DNA from: Acinetobacter johnsonii CIP 64.6
GTDB taxonomy: Bacteria; Pseudomonadota; Gammaproteobacteria; Pseudomonadales; Moraxellaceae
NCBI RefSeq assembly: GCF_000368045.1
Contig: NZ_KB849235.1
Location: forward strand, 1,031,093-1,088,563
Direction: 5' to 3'
Length of the DNA stretch: 57,471 nt
A model generated the notes under the pieces. That model saw only the letters and a program-made list of their open reading frames with translations. It was not told the DNA's origin and searched no databases. Made by a program: the position numbers and the translations under genes. This document shows positions 42,822 through 52,039 of the stretch, piece by piece. The stretch's first letter is position 1. Each line of letters starts with the position of its first letter.

Positions 42822-44171
42822 ATGACTCTAAGCCAATCATTTAAAAAGATAATTTGTAATTCAACCCTCTCTGTATCTCATATACTACAGGCGTTGAATG
42901 AGCTCACACAGTTAGTCTATTTACAAAATGTCGATGCACCCGTCATTGCTTTTTTACCTGAACGTTACCAAGTTTTTCAAAAAAACCAGCACTTTTTCTT
43001 TCAACGCACACAGGATTTTTGTTATATCCGTGATGACGAAGAAATAGACATTTCCAGTAATATTCAGCCAAGCTCAGAACAAAAAGAAGCATCTTTTAGT
43101 GGCGGACTCATTGGATTCGTCAGTTATGATTATGCCGCCCAGCAACACGTTCCGGTTCAAATTAAGTCACAGCCAAGCCTATTTTTAGGTTTATACAGCA
43201 GTTATCTACAATGGACTGATGCAGGCTGGCTATTTTGCAGTAGTGATTCACAAGCCGAACGCATTTATCGCAAAATTGAATCGTATTTATTACAGCCATC
43301 TGCCTTAACCCATCCACTCCAACTCACATCGATCTGCCAAGCACGCTGGACTGAAACCCAATACAAACAAGCCTTTCAGCAAGTACAGGAATACATCAAA
43401 GCTGGGGATTGCTATCAAATCAATCTGACACAAGAGTTCACTACCAAGGCACACGGCCAACTCCTAAGTGCAGTCGAAGCATTTTGGCAATTGACCGATG
43501 CACCTTACTCAGGCTATCTCCGTAGCGATGATTTTGAACTCTTAAGTTGCTCACCCGAGTTGTTTATTGATTTTCAAGCTCATCGAAAAATCATTACTAA
43601 GCCGATTAAAGGCACCATGCCGCGCTATGCAGATCCAGTCTTAGATGAACAATCGAAACAACGCTTAATGGCTTCGGAAAAAGACCAAGCTGAAAATGTG
43701 ATGATTGTCGATCTACTGCGTAATGACTTGAGTGTCTATGCAGAAACGGGCTCAGTCAAAACACCTAAACTGTTTAATATCGAAAGCTTTAATCAAGTCC
43801 ATCATATGGTCAGCGAAGTCGAAGCCACACTGAAAGCAGAAATTCATCCCTTTCATGTACTACTCTCGGCACTACCTGGCGGGTCTATTACAGGCGCGCC
43901 TAAAATTCGAGCGATGCAGATTATTGAAGAACTCGAAGGTGCCCCACGCGGAGCGTACTGTGGCTCAATGGGTTATTTTAATTTTGATGGTACGGGTTCT
44001 TGGAACATTCTGATTCGTTCTATTCAAAAATTCCAAGATGAGGTTTCGCTTTGGGCTGGCGGTGGAATTACCATTGCATCAGAGTGTGAGGCTGAATACC
44101 AAGAATGTTTTGACAAGGTCTCAGCACTGCTTAATTTACTCAATACCTTTGTACAAACGGACACTGAATAG
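42822..44171 (+). CDS. pabB: Aminodeoxychorismate synthase component I
   Basis: Converts chorismate with ammonia from PabA to 4-amino-4-deoxychorismate in folate synthesis. 449 residues. The chorismate-binding domain is clear: the KPIKGTMPR motif (PabB form), DLLRNDLSVYAETGSV, LPGGSITGAPKIRAMQIIEELE and GSMGYFNFDGTGSWNILIR. Only one glutamine-amidotransferase-independent chain is present, so pabA is elsewhere. ATG 42822 lacks a strong ribosome-binding site. A terminator follows. Confidence 0.92.
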   Translation: MTLSQSFKKIICNSTLSVSHILQALNELTQLVYLQNVDAPVIAFLPERYQVFQKNQHFFFQRTQDFCYIRDDEEIDISSNIQPSSEQKEASFSGGLIGFVSYDYAAQQHVPVQIKSQPSLFLGLYSSYLQWTDAGWLFCSSDSQAERIYRKIESYLLQPSALTHPLQLTSICQARWTETQYKQAFQQVQEYIKAGDCYQINLTQEFTTKAHGQLLSAVEAFWQLTDAPYSGYLRSDDFELLSCSPELFIDFQAHRKIITKPIKGTMPRYADPVLDEQSKQRLMASEKDQAENVMIVDLLRNDLSVYAETGSVKTPKLFNIESFNQVHHMVSEVEATLKAEIHPFHVLLSALPGGSITGAPKIRAMQIIEELEGAPRGAYCGSMGYFNFDGTGSWNILIRSIQKFQDEVSLWAGGGITIASECEAEYQECFDKVSALLNLLNTFVQTDTE

Positions 44172-44183
44172 CCTCCAAAATAA

Positions 44184-44219
44184 AAAAGTGAACCTTCATA
44201 TTAATGAACGTTCACTTTT
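44184..44219 (+). terminator. Intrinsic terminator between pabB and hisC
   Basis: AAAAGTGAAC / GTTCACTTTT stem with a 16-base interior; serves converging genes. Confidence 0.75.
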
Positions 44220-44242
44220 CAAAGATCACAACTGTTGAAAGT

Positions 44243-45334
44243 TTATTTTAAAATATCATTTTTCAATGTATCGACTAAACGTTGATTTTGTTCATCAGTT
44301 CCAACCGTGATACGTAAAAACTGGTTAATACGCGGTTTATTGAAATAACGCACAATAATACCTTGTTCACGTAATTCAGCCGCTAATTCACCAGCATCTT
44401 TGCTAGGCAATGATGCAAAGATAAAGTTGGCACTTGATGGTAAAACGTTAAAGCCCAGTGCAGTCAATTGTTCAACCAAATGTTCACGGCTTTGAATCAC
44501 TTTTTGATTTTGTGCTTCGAAATAAGCTTGATCTTCAAATGAAGCGACTGCAGCGGCTATCGCAAAACGATCCATCGGATAAGAGTTAAAACTATTCTTC
44601 ACCGTTTCAAGTGCCGCAATCAAATGCGGTTGAGCAATCGCAAAACCAACCCGTAAACCCGCCAGTGAGCGAGACTTAGACGTGGTTTGGCACACCACCA
44701 AGTTCTCATATTTTTCCACCAAACTGACTGCCGATTCAGCACCAAAGTCTACATAAGCTTCATCAATGACCACCACTGAATTTGGATTGGCTTGAAGTAC
44801 TTCCTCAATTGCAGCTAAACCAATATCAATACTGGTTGGTGCATTTGGATTGGTGATAATAATGCCGCCATTGGCTTGTTTATAGTCATCCACCACAATT
44901 TCAAAGTCATCATTGAGTGGCAAAATTTTGGTTTTGACCCCAAAGAATTGGCTATAAACAGGATAGAAGCTATAGGTAATATCGGGGTAAAGTACAGGCA
45001 GCTCTTGCACAAAAAATGCTTTAAAAATATGTGCTAAGACTTCATCTGAACCATTGCCAACAAAGACATTTTCAACCACAACATTTTGTTGTTTCGCAAT
45101 CGCCTGCTTTAATGCAGAAGCATCTGGATCTGGATATAAACGCAATACATCTGCTGAGTTTACCAAGACTGCTTGAACAGCCTCCACCACTTTTGGTGAG
45201 GGTGGATATGGATTTTCATTGGTATTGAGCTTCAATAAATTTTGAATTTTCGGTTGTTCGCCTGGTACATACGGTTCTAATTCACGTACTTCAGGACTCC
45301 AAAAACGCATTTGTTCTGTAGTAATGTTAGACAT
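44243..45334 (-). CDS. hisC: Histidinol-phosphate aminotransferase
   Basis: PLP enzyme that makes histidinol phosphate. 363 residues. NTNENPYPPSP is the N-terminal substrate loop; VVIDEAYVDFG has the PLP-binding Asp/Tyr; the PLP lysine is in TTSKSRSLAGLRVG. Conserved NSFNSYPMDR helps define the substrate pocket. Last gene of the hisG-hisD-hisC series, separated from hisD by a 174-base repeat-rich spacer. Confidence 0.95.
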   Translation of the reverse strand: MSNITTEQMRFWSPEVRELEPYVPGEQPKIQNLLKLNTNENPYPPSPKVVEAVQAVLVNSADVLRLYPDPDASALKQAIAKQQNVVVENVFVGNGSDEVLAHIFKAFFVQELPVLYPDITYSFYPVYSQFFGVKTKILPLNDDFEIVVDDYKQANGGIIITNPNAPTSIDIGLAAIEEVLQANPNSVVVIDEAYVDFGAESAVSLVEKYENLVVCQTTSKSRSLAGLRVGFAIAQPHLIAALETVKNSFNSYPMDRFAIAAAVASFEDQAYFEAQNQKVIQSREHLVEQLTALGFNVLPSSANFIFASLPSKDAGELAAELREQGIIVRYFNKPRINQFLRITVGTDEQNQRLVDTLKNDILK

Positions 45335-45374
45335 TGTCTATCTCATTTATGCACTCAACTTACTTTTATGTAAG

Positions 45375-45469
45375 CCCTCTCCTTCTAGGAGAGGGTTTGG
45401 GAGAGGTTTATGATGTCCCAAACTGAATTAAATATTTTCCCCTCTCCTAACCTCTCCCAGAGGGAGAGG
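45375..45469. repeat. Compound inverted repeats in the hisD-hisC spacer
   Basis: CCCTCTCC-ttcta-GGAGAGGG (45375-45395) is followed 56 bases later by CCTCTCCC-aga-GGGAGAGG (45451-45469), and the intervening GGGAGAGG and CCTCTCC copies can also pair across the middle. This looks like one of the short dispersed intergenic elements found in Acinetobacter and other proteobacteria. It would form a large structure in the hisD-hisC transcript. Confidence 0.7.
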
Positions 45470-45508
45470 AACATTCATTACTGAACAAATGAGGGATCTA
45501 AATTTATA

Positions 45509-46798
45509 TTATTGATAACGATAACGTGCCGAACGCGCATGCGCATCTAAGTTTTCTTGTTGCGCTAAGATATCCGCGGTTTTCGCCAAAGTTTTCACAC
45601 CTTGCTCAGAGCACATAATCAAACTTGAACGTTTTTGGAAATCATATACACCCAGCGGCGAGGAAAAGCGTGCGGTACCTGAAGTTGGCAAAACGTGGTT
45701 GGGCCCTGCACAATAGTCACCAATCGCTTCTGGGGTATAACGCCCCATGAAGATTGCGCCTGCATGACGAATATCTTCAGCCATTTCCTGTGCTTCATCT
45801 AAGCAAAGCTCTAAATGCTCAGGTGCAACCTGATTAATCAGCTCAACTGCTTCAGCACGGTCTTTCACAAGCACTAATGCGCCACGATTGGCAATCGATG
45901 TACGTGCAATCTCCGCTTTAGGTAACGCTTGCAAATGCGCTTCAATAGCCACTTCTACTTCATTTAACAACTGTTCATCTGGTGTGATAAACACTGCTTG
46001 TGCCACAGTATCGTGTTCAGCTTGGGACAATAAATCCATTGCCAACCATTGTGCGTTATTTACGCCTTCAGCATAAACTAAAATTTCAGACGGCCCTGCA
46101 ATCATATCGATACCGACTTGTCCGAATACTGCACGTTTCGCAGCCGCGACAAAACGGTTGCCCGGTCCTGTAATCTTATCCACCGCCGGAATCGTTTCTG
46201 TACCATAAGCTAAAGCCGCAACCGCTTGTGCCCCACCAATGGTAAAGACACGGCTGACACCAGCCAAATAAGCGGCTGCTAATACCAAAGGATTCAACTC
46301 ACCATTCGGTGCAGGCACCACCATAATAATTTCAGGTACACCCGCCACATGCGCAGGCACAGCATTCATTAACACAGAAGACGGATAAGATGCCAAACCA
46401 CCAGGTACATAAATACCAACGCGATCTAAAGGCGTTACTTTTTGCCCAAGTGTGTTCCCCAAGGCATCCACATAGGTCCAGCCTTCTTGTTTTTGCGCTT
46501 GGTGAAACTCACGAATACGGTTTGCAGCGAGCTCTAACGCCTCGCGGACTTCGGTACTCAAACCATCAAAAGCGGTTTTTAATTGTTCTTGGGTCAGTTC
46601 TAAATCTGAGAATTGATGCGCGGGATGTCGATCGAACTGTTGAGTGAGTTTAAGAACATGAGCATTACCATGCTGACGAACATCAGCGATGATTTGATCT
46701 ACGGTTTTTAAAAGTTCTGGGTCACTCACGGTTTCAAAAGCCAACAAATCAGCAAAGACTTGTTTAAAGTTCTGATCTTGAGTCGATAAACGTCGCAT
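45509..46798 (-). CDS. hisD: Histidinol dehydrogenase
   Basis: NAD-dependent oxidation of L-histidinol to histidine, the last two steps of the pathway. About 430 residues from ATG 46798. The frame is open another 39 codons, but the upstream part (MKLKVIFHYTP...) has no family match. Signatures: IYVPGGLASYPSSVLMNAVPA, the zinc/active-site His pair in SEILVYAE to QAEHDTVAQ, and APEHLELCLDEA and GPNHVLPTSGTARF. Gene order hisG-(opposite-strand NTF2-like gene)-hisD-hisC. Confidence 0.96.
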   Translation of the reverse strand: MRRLSTQDQNFKQVFADLLAFETVSDPELLKTVDQIIADVRQHGNAHVLKLTQQFDRHPAHQFSDLELTQEQLKTAFDGLSTEVREALELAANRIREFHQAQKQEGWTYVDALGNTLGQKVTPLDRVGIYVPGGLASYPSSVLMNAVPAHVAGVPEIIMVVPAPNGELNPLVLAAAYLAGVSRVFTIGGAQAVAALAYGTETIPAVDKITGPGNRFVAAAKRAVFGQVGIDMIAGPSEILVYAEGVNNAQWLAMDLLSQAEHDTVAQAVFITPDEQLLNEVEVAIEAHLQALPKAEIARTSIANRGALVLVKDRAEAVELINQVAPEHLELCLDEAQEMAEDIRHAGAIFMGRYTPEAIGDYCAGPNHVLPTSGTARFSSPLGVYDFQKRSSLIMCSEQGVKTLAKTADILAQQENLDAHARSARYRYQ

Positions 46799-46985
46799 CA
46801 ATTTATCCACAATGAAAATAAAGGGAAGCTTTAGTTTACCTTGTTTCCTGTATTTTGTGGGCAACAATCCTCCAGCTAAACACGGAGTGTAATGAAAAAT
46901 TACTTTTAACTTCATCGGGAAATGAATGTGATTATGATTTTTAAACTAGAATTATTAAACATGACTAAAAAACAGGCAAAACGAG

Positions 46986-47330
46986 ATGACCCTCACGGAC
47001 ATAGCCACCTACTTTTCAACGGGGCAATTTAGCCGAATCCAACAGCATTTTTCAGAAACCATTACATGGAAAATTGTGGGCGAACAACAGCTTTCAGGTT
47101 TTGATCAAGTGCTGAAGCATTGCCAGTCTATCGAGCATTATTTTACGACGGTCGCGCATGAGTTCCATATTCAAGCAATTCATCAAACGGGTCATCATGT
47201 GATTGTTCAAGGTGCAGCGCAATTTCATAACACCCAGCAGACATCCCGAATTTCTGCTTGTGATGTCTATACGTTTAATACTTTAAATCAACTGGTTCAG
47301 GTTCAATCCTATTGTATTTCAATCCAATAG
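46986..47330 (+). CDS. NTF2/SnoaL-like small protein
   Basis: 114 residues with the pattern of nuclear-transport-factor-2-like folds: an N-terminal helix (LTDIATYFSTGQFSRIQQHF), EHFSETITWKIVGEQQLSGFDQVLKHC, then beta strands with GHHVIVQGAAQFHN and CDVYTFNTLNQLVQVQSY. Members bind or convert small hydrophobic molecules; the substrate is unknown. It lies between hisG and hisD but on the opposite strand, interrupting the usual his run. ATG 46986 has no strong ribosome-binding site. Confidence 0.7.
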   Translation: MTLTDIATYFSTGQFSRIQQHFSETITWKIVGEQQLSGFDQVLKHCQSIEHYFTTVAHEFHIQAIHQTGHHVIVQGAAQFHNTQQTSRISACDVYTFNTLNQLVQVQSYCISIQ

Positions 47331-47353
47331 AAAAATTAAAAATGAGCAGGTAC

Positions 47354-47385
47354 AAAAAAACCGCCATCATCGATAGCGGTTTCTT
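47354..47385. terminator. Terminator between converging NTF2-like gene and hisG
   Basis: AAACCGC / GCGGTTT stem with A-rich and T-rich flanks; can serve both genes. Confidence 0.75.
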
Positions 47386-47403
47386 TAAACAAAAAAGATC
47401 AAC

Positions 47404-48105
47404 TTATTGGTTTTTTAACGCTTCACGTTCAGCAACTGCTGTTTCTAACTGTGCAAGAATTGGGTTTAACAAGGCTTGCTTACGTTTGAAACTTGCCTTA
47501 TTCACGATTAAACGCGAAGACACTTTACAAATTTCTTCCAAAGGTTCTAAACCATTGGCACGTAAAGTATTCCCAGTATCGACCACGTCAACAATGTAAT
47601 CACCCAAACCCACCAACGGTGCAAGTTCCATTGAACCATACAACTTAATCACATCGACTTGCTCACCTAAGCTTGCATAGTACTGACGGGTTAAGTTTAC
47701 GTATTTAGTGGCAATTTTTAAACGCCCTTTGGGACGCTCCATGCCAACTTTGCCCGCGGTCATCAGTTTACATACTGCGATTTTTAGATCGAGCGGTTCA
47801 TAAACGTTTTGCGCGCCATGTTCCATAAGCACGTCTTTGCCCGCAACACCAATATCAGCCGCACCATTTTCCACATAGGTGGGTACGTCAGAAGCACGTA
47901 AAATTAAAATACGGACTTGTTTATGGGTGGTTGGGAAAATTAACTTACGTGATTTATCGGGATCTTCCAGTAAGTTAATTCCAGCCGTTTCAAGTAAAGG
48001 CAGGGTTTCTTTTAAAATACGACCTTTACTCAATGCCAATGTTAAACCATGATCAAAATTGCCCATTACGTCAAAATTTGGATCATCGTTTCTCATATCG
48101 CTCAT
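47404..48105 (-). CDS. hisG: ATP phosphoribosyltransferase, short form
   Basis: First step of histidine synthesis: joins ATP and PRPP. 233 residues, ending without the C-terminal regulatory domain, i.e. the short form that needs HisZ as partner (HisZ not in this window). Signatures: LTLALSKGRILKETLPLLE, DVPTYVENGAADIGVAGKDVL and the PRPP-binding region DYIVDVVDTGNTLRANGLE. The start overlaps the murA stop as ATGA, so translation is coupled. Confidence 0.94.
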   Translation of the reverse strand: MSDMRNDDPNFDVMGNFDHGLTLALSKGRILKETLPLLETAGINLLEDPDKSRKLIFPTTHKQVRILILRASDVPTYVENGAADIGVAGKDVLMEHGAQNVYEPLDLKIAVCKLMTAGKVGMERPKGRLKIATKYVNLTRQYYASLGEQVDVIKLYGSMELAPLVGLGDYIVDVVDTGNTLRANGLEPLEEICKVSSRLIVNKASFKRKQALLNPILAQLETAVAEREALKNQ

Positions 48106-49361
48106 GAACTTACTCGCTTAATTTGGGCGCCTATACCTTGTAATTTCGCTTCGACATCTTCGTAACCGCGGTCAATATGATAGATACGATCAATCAGCGT
48201 CTCACCATCCGCAGCAAGTGCAGCTAACACTAGAGAGAAAGAAGCACGTAAATCTGTTGCCATCACAGGTGCTGCAGAAAGTTTCTCTACACCCGTCACG
48301 ACAGCATCATTACCTTCGACCTGAATATTGGCACCCATACGTGACAATTCAGGTACATGCATAAAACGGTTTTCAAAAATCGTTTCAGAAATGGTGGCAA
48401 AACCACGACCAATGGCATTGACCGCCATAATCTGTGCTTGCATATCGGTTGGGAAATCTGGATGTGGAAGCGTTTGGAAACTCACTGCTTTCGGGCGTTT
48501 ACCCATCATATCCAGTTCGATCCAATCATCGCCACGGGTCACTTCCGCGCCCATTTCTTCAAACTTTTCTAAGACCGATTCCATCAAAGTTGGATCAGTA
48601 TGTGTAGTTTTTACACGACCACCGGTAATGGCCGCAGCAGCCAAATACGAACCCGTTTCAATACGGTCAGCAACTACAGCGTATTCACAGCCATGTAGTT
48701 TTTCAACACCTGTTACCACTAAGGTATCTGTGTCTAAACCTTCAATTTTTGCACCCATCGCGATCAACATTTTCGCAAGGTCCGTAATTTCAGGTTCACG
48801 TGCCGCATTACGAATCGTAGTCACGCCTTCTGCCAATGCCGCAGCCATTAAGATATTTTCGGTACCACCCACGGTCACCATATCAAAAACGACTTCACCA
48901 CCTTTCAGACGGCCGTCAACTTTAGCGTGTACATAACCCGCTTCAACTTCAATCTCTGCACCTAAAGCTTCTAAAGCTTTTAAGTGTTGATCGACTGGGC
49001 GCGAGCCAATCGCACAGCCCCCCGGCAAAGACACTTTTGCACTACCATAGCGCGCCACCAATGGGCCCAGCACTAAAATAGATGCACGCATGGTTTTCAC
49101 CAACTCATACGGTGCAAACTGATTGTCCAGTGTTGAGGTATCCGCAGTAACCGTGTCGCCTTCGTAGGTCATGGTAATGCCTAGACCACCAATCAACTGC
49201 ACCAAAGTATTGACATCTTTTAAATGCGGCACGTTGGTAAGCTTGGTTGGGGTTTCAGGCAAAATCATTGCTGCAAGCAACGGCAAGGCAGCATTTTTAG
49301 CACCCGAAATACGAACTTCGCCTTCGAGCTTAGTGCCACCTTGAATTAAAAATTTATCCAT
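48102..49361 (-). CDS. murA: UDP-N-acetylglucosamine 1-carboxyvinyltransferase
   Basis: First committed step of peptidoglycan synthesis; transfers enolpyruvate from PEP to UDP-GlcNAc. 419 residues. The catalytic Cys (C116, in LPGGCAIGSRPVDQHL) is wild type, so fosfomycin sensitivity at the target is not lost. Other marks: SGAKNAALPLLAA at the start and PHPDFPTDMQAQ. Preceded by ibaG (6-base gap) and overlapping hisG by four bases. Confidence 0.97.
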   Translation of the reverse strand: MDKFLIQGGTKLEGEVRISGAKNAALPLLAAMILPETPTKLTNVPHLKDVNTLVQLIGGLGITMTYEGDTVTADTSTLDNQFAPYELVKTMRASILVLGPLVARYGSAKVSLPGGCAIGSRPVDQHLKALEALGAEIEVEAGYVHAKVDGRLKGGEVVFDMVTVGGTENILMAAALAEGVTTIRNAAREPEITDLAKMLIAMGAKIEGLDTDTLVVTGVEKLHGCEYAVVADRIETGSYLAAAAITGGRVKTTHTDPTLMESVLEKFEEMGAEVTRGDDWIELDMMGKRPKAVSFQTLPHPDFPTDMQAQIMAVNAIGRGFATISETIFENRFMHVPELSRMGANIQVEGNDAVVTGVEKLSAAPVMATDLRASFSLVLAALAADGETLIDRIYHIDRGYEDVEAKLQGIGAQIKRVSS

Positions 49362-49367
49362 CTAATT

Positions 49368-49619
49368 TTAAGCTCCGAATAAGCTTGCTTTACGCCATTC
49401 TTCTTTAGTCATTGCACGAATAGTCACCGCATGCACTTCGCCACTTGCGATATAAGAATTTAATGGTGCATAAACAGCTTGCTGACGTGCAACAGGACGT
49501 TTGCCTTCGAATTGGTCATCGACAATACGTAAGTCAAACTTTCCGCCTTGCCCACTAACTGCAACTTCAGCTTCAGGAAAAGCAGCTTTTAAAATTTCAG
49601 TGAGCTGTTCACTATTCAT
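49368..49619 (-). CDS. ibaG: BolA-family protein IbaG
   Basis: 83 residues from ATG 49619 (AAGAGGT upstream; an in-frame GTG precedes it by one codon). BolA fold with the helix-turn-helix-like segment and the conserved region ending VHAVTIRAMTKEEW. Proteins of this type bind Fe-S clusters with monothiol glutaredoxins. Gene order ibaG-murA is conserved in gammaproteobacteria. Confidence 0.9.
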   Translation of the reverse strand: MNSEQLTEILKAAFPEAEVAVSGQGGKFDLRIVDDQFEGKRPVARQQAVYAPLNSYIASGEVHAVTIRAMTKEEWRKASLFGA

Positions 49620-49711
49620 CACAAAGACCTCTTATAGGACCAACGGTGTAAAAACCTGCCATTTTACTATAAATCTGAAAAATAAATCATAAACCCGCAC
49701 ACTTTATATAT

Positions 49712-49741
49712 AAAAAAAGAGGTTTTAAAAAACCTCTTTTT
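49712..49741 (-). terminator. Intrinsic terminator between hpf and ibaG
   Basis: AAAAGAGGTTTT pairs with AAAACCTCTTTT across a 2-base loop; poly-T on the minus strand after hpf. Confidence 0.85.
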
Positions 49742-49755
49742 GCATAAAAATCAAA

Positions 49756-50088
49756 CTAAATGGCGATCGGTTGGTAAACTTGCTGCATTTTACGGTGCTT
49801 ATCAAGCTGTCTTTTTAGTTTTTCTGATAATTTTTTAATCGACGTATACATATCATCTGCTGAAGCCTGAGCAAAAAATTCAATGCCCGGTAAACGGATA
49901 ATTGCTTCTGCAATATGATTGCTACTGCCTTTTTTAGTATGCTTATCGACCTGATGATCCTTGGTTAATTTCACCTGCATACTGTTCACCTGATCAATAT
50001 GCTTGGTCATTTCTGCAAATTTGCAGCGAATGGTATCTTCAATAGCTGGGGTAATGCTCAAATGATGTCCACGAATTGTTATTTGCAT
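49756..50088 (-). CDS. hpf: Short ribosome hibernation promoting factor
   Basis: 110 residues from ATG 50088 (GAGGGATAG upstream). A frame open for 30 more codons upstream lacks family similarity. The protein begins MQITIRGHHLSITPAIEDTIRCKF and carries the basic conserved helix DMYTSIKKLSEKLKRQLDKHRK, as in short HPF that stabilises 100S dimers or the related RMF-dependent form. It follows rpoN by 171 bases with a terminator between them, a linkage common in proteobacteria. Confidence 0.92.
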   Translation of the reverse strand: MQITIRGHHLSITPAIEDTIRCKFAEMTKHIDQVNSMQVKLTKDHQVDKHTKKGSSNHIAEAIIRLPGIEFFAQASADDMYTSIKKLSEKLKRQLDKHRKMQQVYQPIAI

Positions 50089-50201
50089 ATATCTATCCCT
50101 CACCTTCATTAGGATTAATGAGGAAAAGCCAAGACGATTTAATGACTGCAAAATAACCAGCGCGCATAGAAACATCAAATCATTTTAGCGATTCCTTAAA
50201 G

Positions 50202-50238
50202 AAAAAAGAGGTTCATTATGTTGTCATAATGAACCTCT
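50202..50238 (-). terminator. Intrinsic terminator after rpoN
   Basis: A perfect 14-bp stem beginning AGAGGTTCATTATG with a 4-base loop and a T run on the minus strand. It lies 21 bases after the rpoN stop. Confidence 0.92.
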
Positions 50239-50259
50239 AGAATAGTCAGATTTTAAATT

Positions 50260-51714
50260 TTAGATCAAGACTTTTCGTTCAGAAGATGACGGAATATGTA
50301 ACGATTCGCGATACTTTGCCACTGTCCGACGCGCTACATCAATTCCATCGTCCTTTAACAGATTGGCAATTGCGTTATCAGACAAAGGCTTACGTGCATT
50401 CTCTTCAGCAATCAATTTTTTAATCTTGGCGCGAATTGCTGTTGAAGATGCTTCACCGCCTGACGTTGTACCGACATGGCTTGAAAAGAAATATTTCAAC
50501 TCGAACAAGCCACGTGGCGTCAGCATATATTTGTTGGTGGTTACCCGAGAAACGGTCGATTCGTGTAATTCTACCTCTTCGGCAATATCTCGAAGTACCA
50601 AAGGCTTCATCCCTTCAGCACCAATTTCTAAAAATGCACGTTGATGTTCAATGATACAAGTCGCCACTTTCAGTAAAGTTTTATGCCGTTCATCAACACT
50701 TTTAATAAAATTTTTTGCATCCAACATTTGATTACGTAAGTACTGATTATCGTCACTTTGATCAGCACGCTTAATCATATTGGCATAAAACGAATTCACA
50801 CGAAGTTTCGGCATCACATCAGGATTTAAAGCCACTTGCCATTGTTCATTTTTCTTCATTACCACGACATCAGGAATTTGATAATCTGAGTCTTTATTTT
50901 CAAACTCAAGCCCTGGATGCGCTTTTAGGGTTTTCAATAAATCAACCGCACACTTGAGCTGCTCTTGATTTAAACCCGTTTGTTTAATCAGTTTCGCCAG
51001 TTCATTGCTGATCAATAGTTCATAGTTTTTCAGCAGATTCATTGCATCATTTCGACAAGCAGTCTGCATCGGCAAGGCTTCCAACTGCACCATTAAGCAC
51101 TCTGCAAGATTTCGCGCCCCAACTCCAAGTGGGTCTAAACGCTGAATATGCTTGAGCACCACAACCACTTCGTCATCTTCGACTTCGTCGTCATAGTCCA
51201 TGCTGGTTAAAAGATGTTGAACTGAAGTCGTTATTTCTGAAATATCACTGTCTAAAAAACCTTTATCGTCCAACGAGTCAATAATGCAATAAGCAATCAA
51301 CATATCTACTTGCGAAAAATGCAACAGATTGATTTGCTCCAACATATGCTCTTTTAAGCCCAAATGACCTTGGCGATTATCTTCTCGCTCTTCAAATTCT
51401 GCCGCGCCCAAACTGGTTGGTTGATGCGTATAGACATCATCCCAGTCGGTATCGACGGGTAAATCATCGGGTAAATGGTCGGCGTTGAGTTCGTTGGTCA
51501 AATCTTTCTTATCCTGTTCTTGCTCTTGCACACTGGATAAGCTTTCGATAGATGACTGTTCTTCTACTTTTTCTAGGAGCGGGTTGCTGTCGAGTTGAAT
51601 CTGAATTTCCTGTTCAAGTTCAAGGCTCGACAATTGAAGCAACCGAATAGCTTGTTGTAATTGGGGGGTTAGCGACAAAGAGTTCGAAACTTTCAATCCA
51701 ACCGATAACTTCAT
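50260..51714 (-). CDS. rpoN: RNA polymerase sigma-54 factor
   Basis: 484 residues. Region I (Gln-rich N terminus, LTPQLQQAIRLLQLSSLELEQEI) and an acidic linker (about 60-120) precede the core-binding and DNA-binding parts. The RpoN box ARRTVAKYRESL at the C terminus recognises the -24 element. HESTVSRVTTNKYM is the helix-turn-helix. Sigma-54 needs AAA+ activators; no activator gene is in the window. Downstream genes are hpf and the ibaG-murA run. Confidence 0.96.
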   Translation of the reverse strand: MKLSVGLKVSNSLSLTPQLQQAIRLLQLSSLELEQEIQIQLDSNPLLEKVEEQSSIESLSSVQEQEQDKKDLTNELNADHLPDDLPVDTDWDDVYTHQPTSLGAAEFEEREDNRQGHLGLKEHMLEQINLLHFSQVDMLIAYCIIDSLDDKGFLDSDISEITTSVQHLLTSMDYDDEVEDDEVVVVLKHIQRLDPLGVGARNLAECLMVQLEALPMQTACRNDAMNLLKNYELLISNELAKLIKQTGLNQEQLKCAVDLLKTLKAHPGLEFENKDSDYQIPDVVVMKKNEQWQVALNPDVMPKLRVNSFYANMIKRADQSDDNQYLRNQMLDAKNFIKSVDERHKTLLKVATCIIEHQRAFLEIGAEGMKPLVLRDIAEEVELHESTVSRVTTNKYMLTPRGLFELKYFFSSHVGTTSGGEASSTAIRAKIKKLIAEENARKPLSDNAIANLLKDDGIDVARRTVAKYRESLHIPSSSERKVLI

Positions 51715-52039
51715 AAAACCCTACTCGTCAATACAACTATTTTTAAAGCACGCTTTATAAGCAATTTTTGTGCCGTTTTATTTTTTATAGCATAGAAAAT
51801 TCAAAAAACCTACATTTTTTGAGCAGATTGTTTTTCATTTCCTATCCAATTTCGAACTTTATGAATGTCTTAATGCATATCAATTATTGAAAAGGATCAT
51901 TAATACCTTCACACAGTCCAGAATTACACGAAACACTGCATCGGCTACTTTCACTTACTTACAAGAGTCCGTTAAATCAAAACATCTGTATCATTCTGCT
52001 TTGTTAGGCTAAAGCATAGACATTTTTTAGGTGATTTAC
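51715..52039. other. Region between rpoN and the broken DJ-1/PfpI gene
   Basis: AT-rich, 325 bases, no gene seen. It should contain the promoter of rpoN and of the rightward DJ-1 gene. No RNA structure was evident. Confidence 0.4.

Noticed and set aside
48328..48936. About 200-codon open frame on the plus strand opposite murA
   Set aside because: It overlaps a well-supported essential gene and its translation looks like a shadow frame, with no family match.
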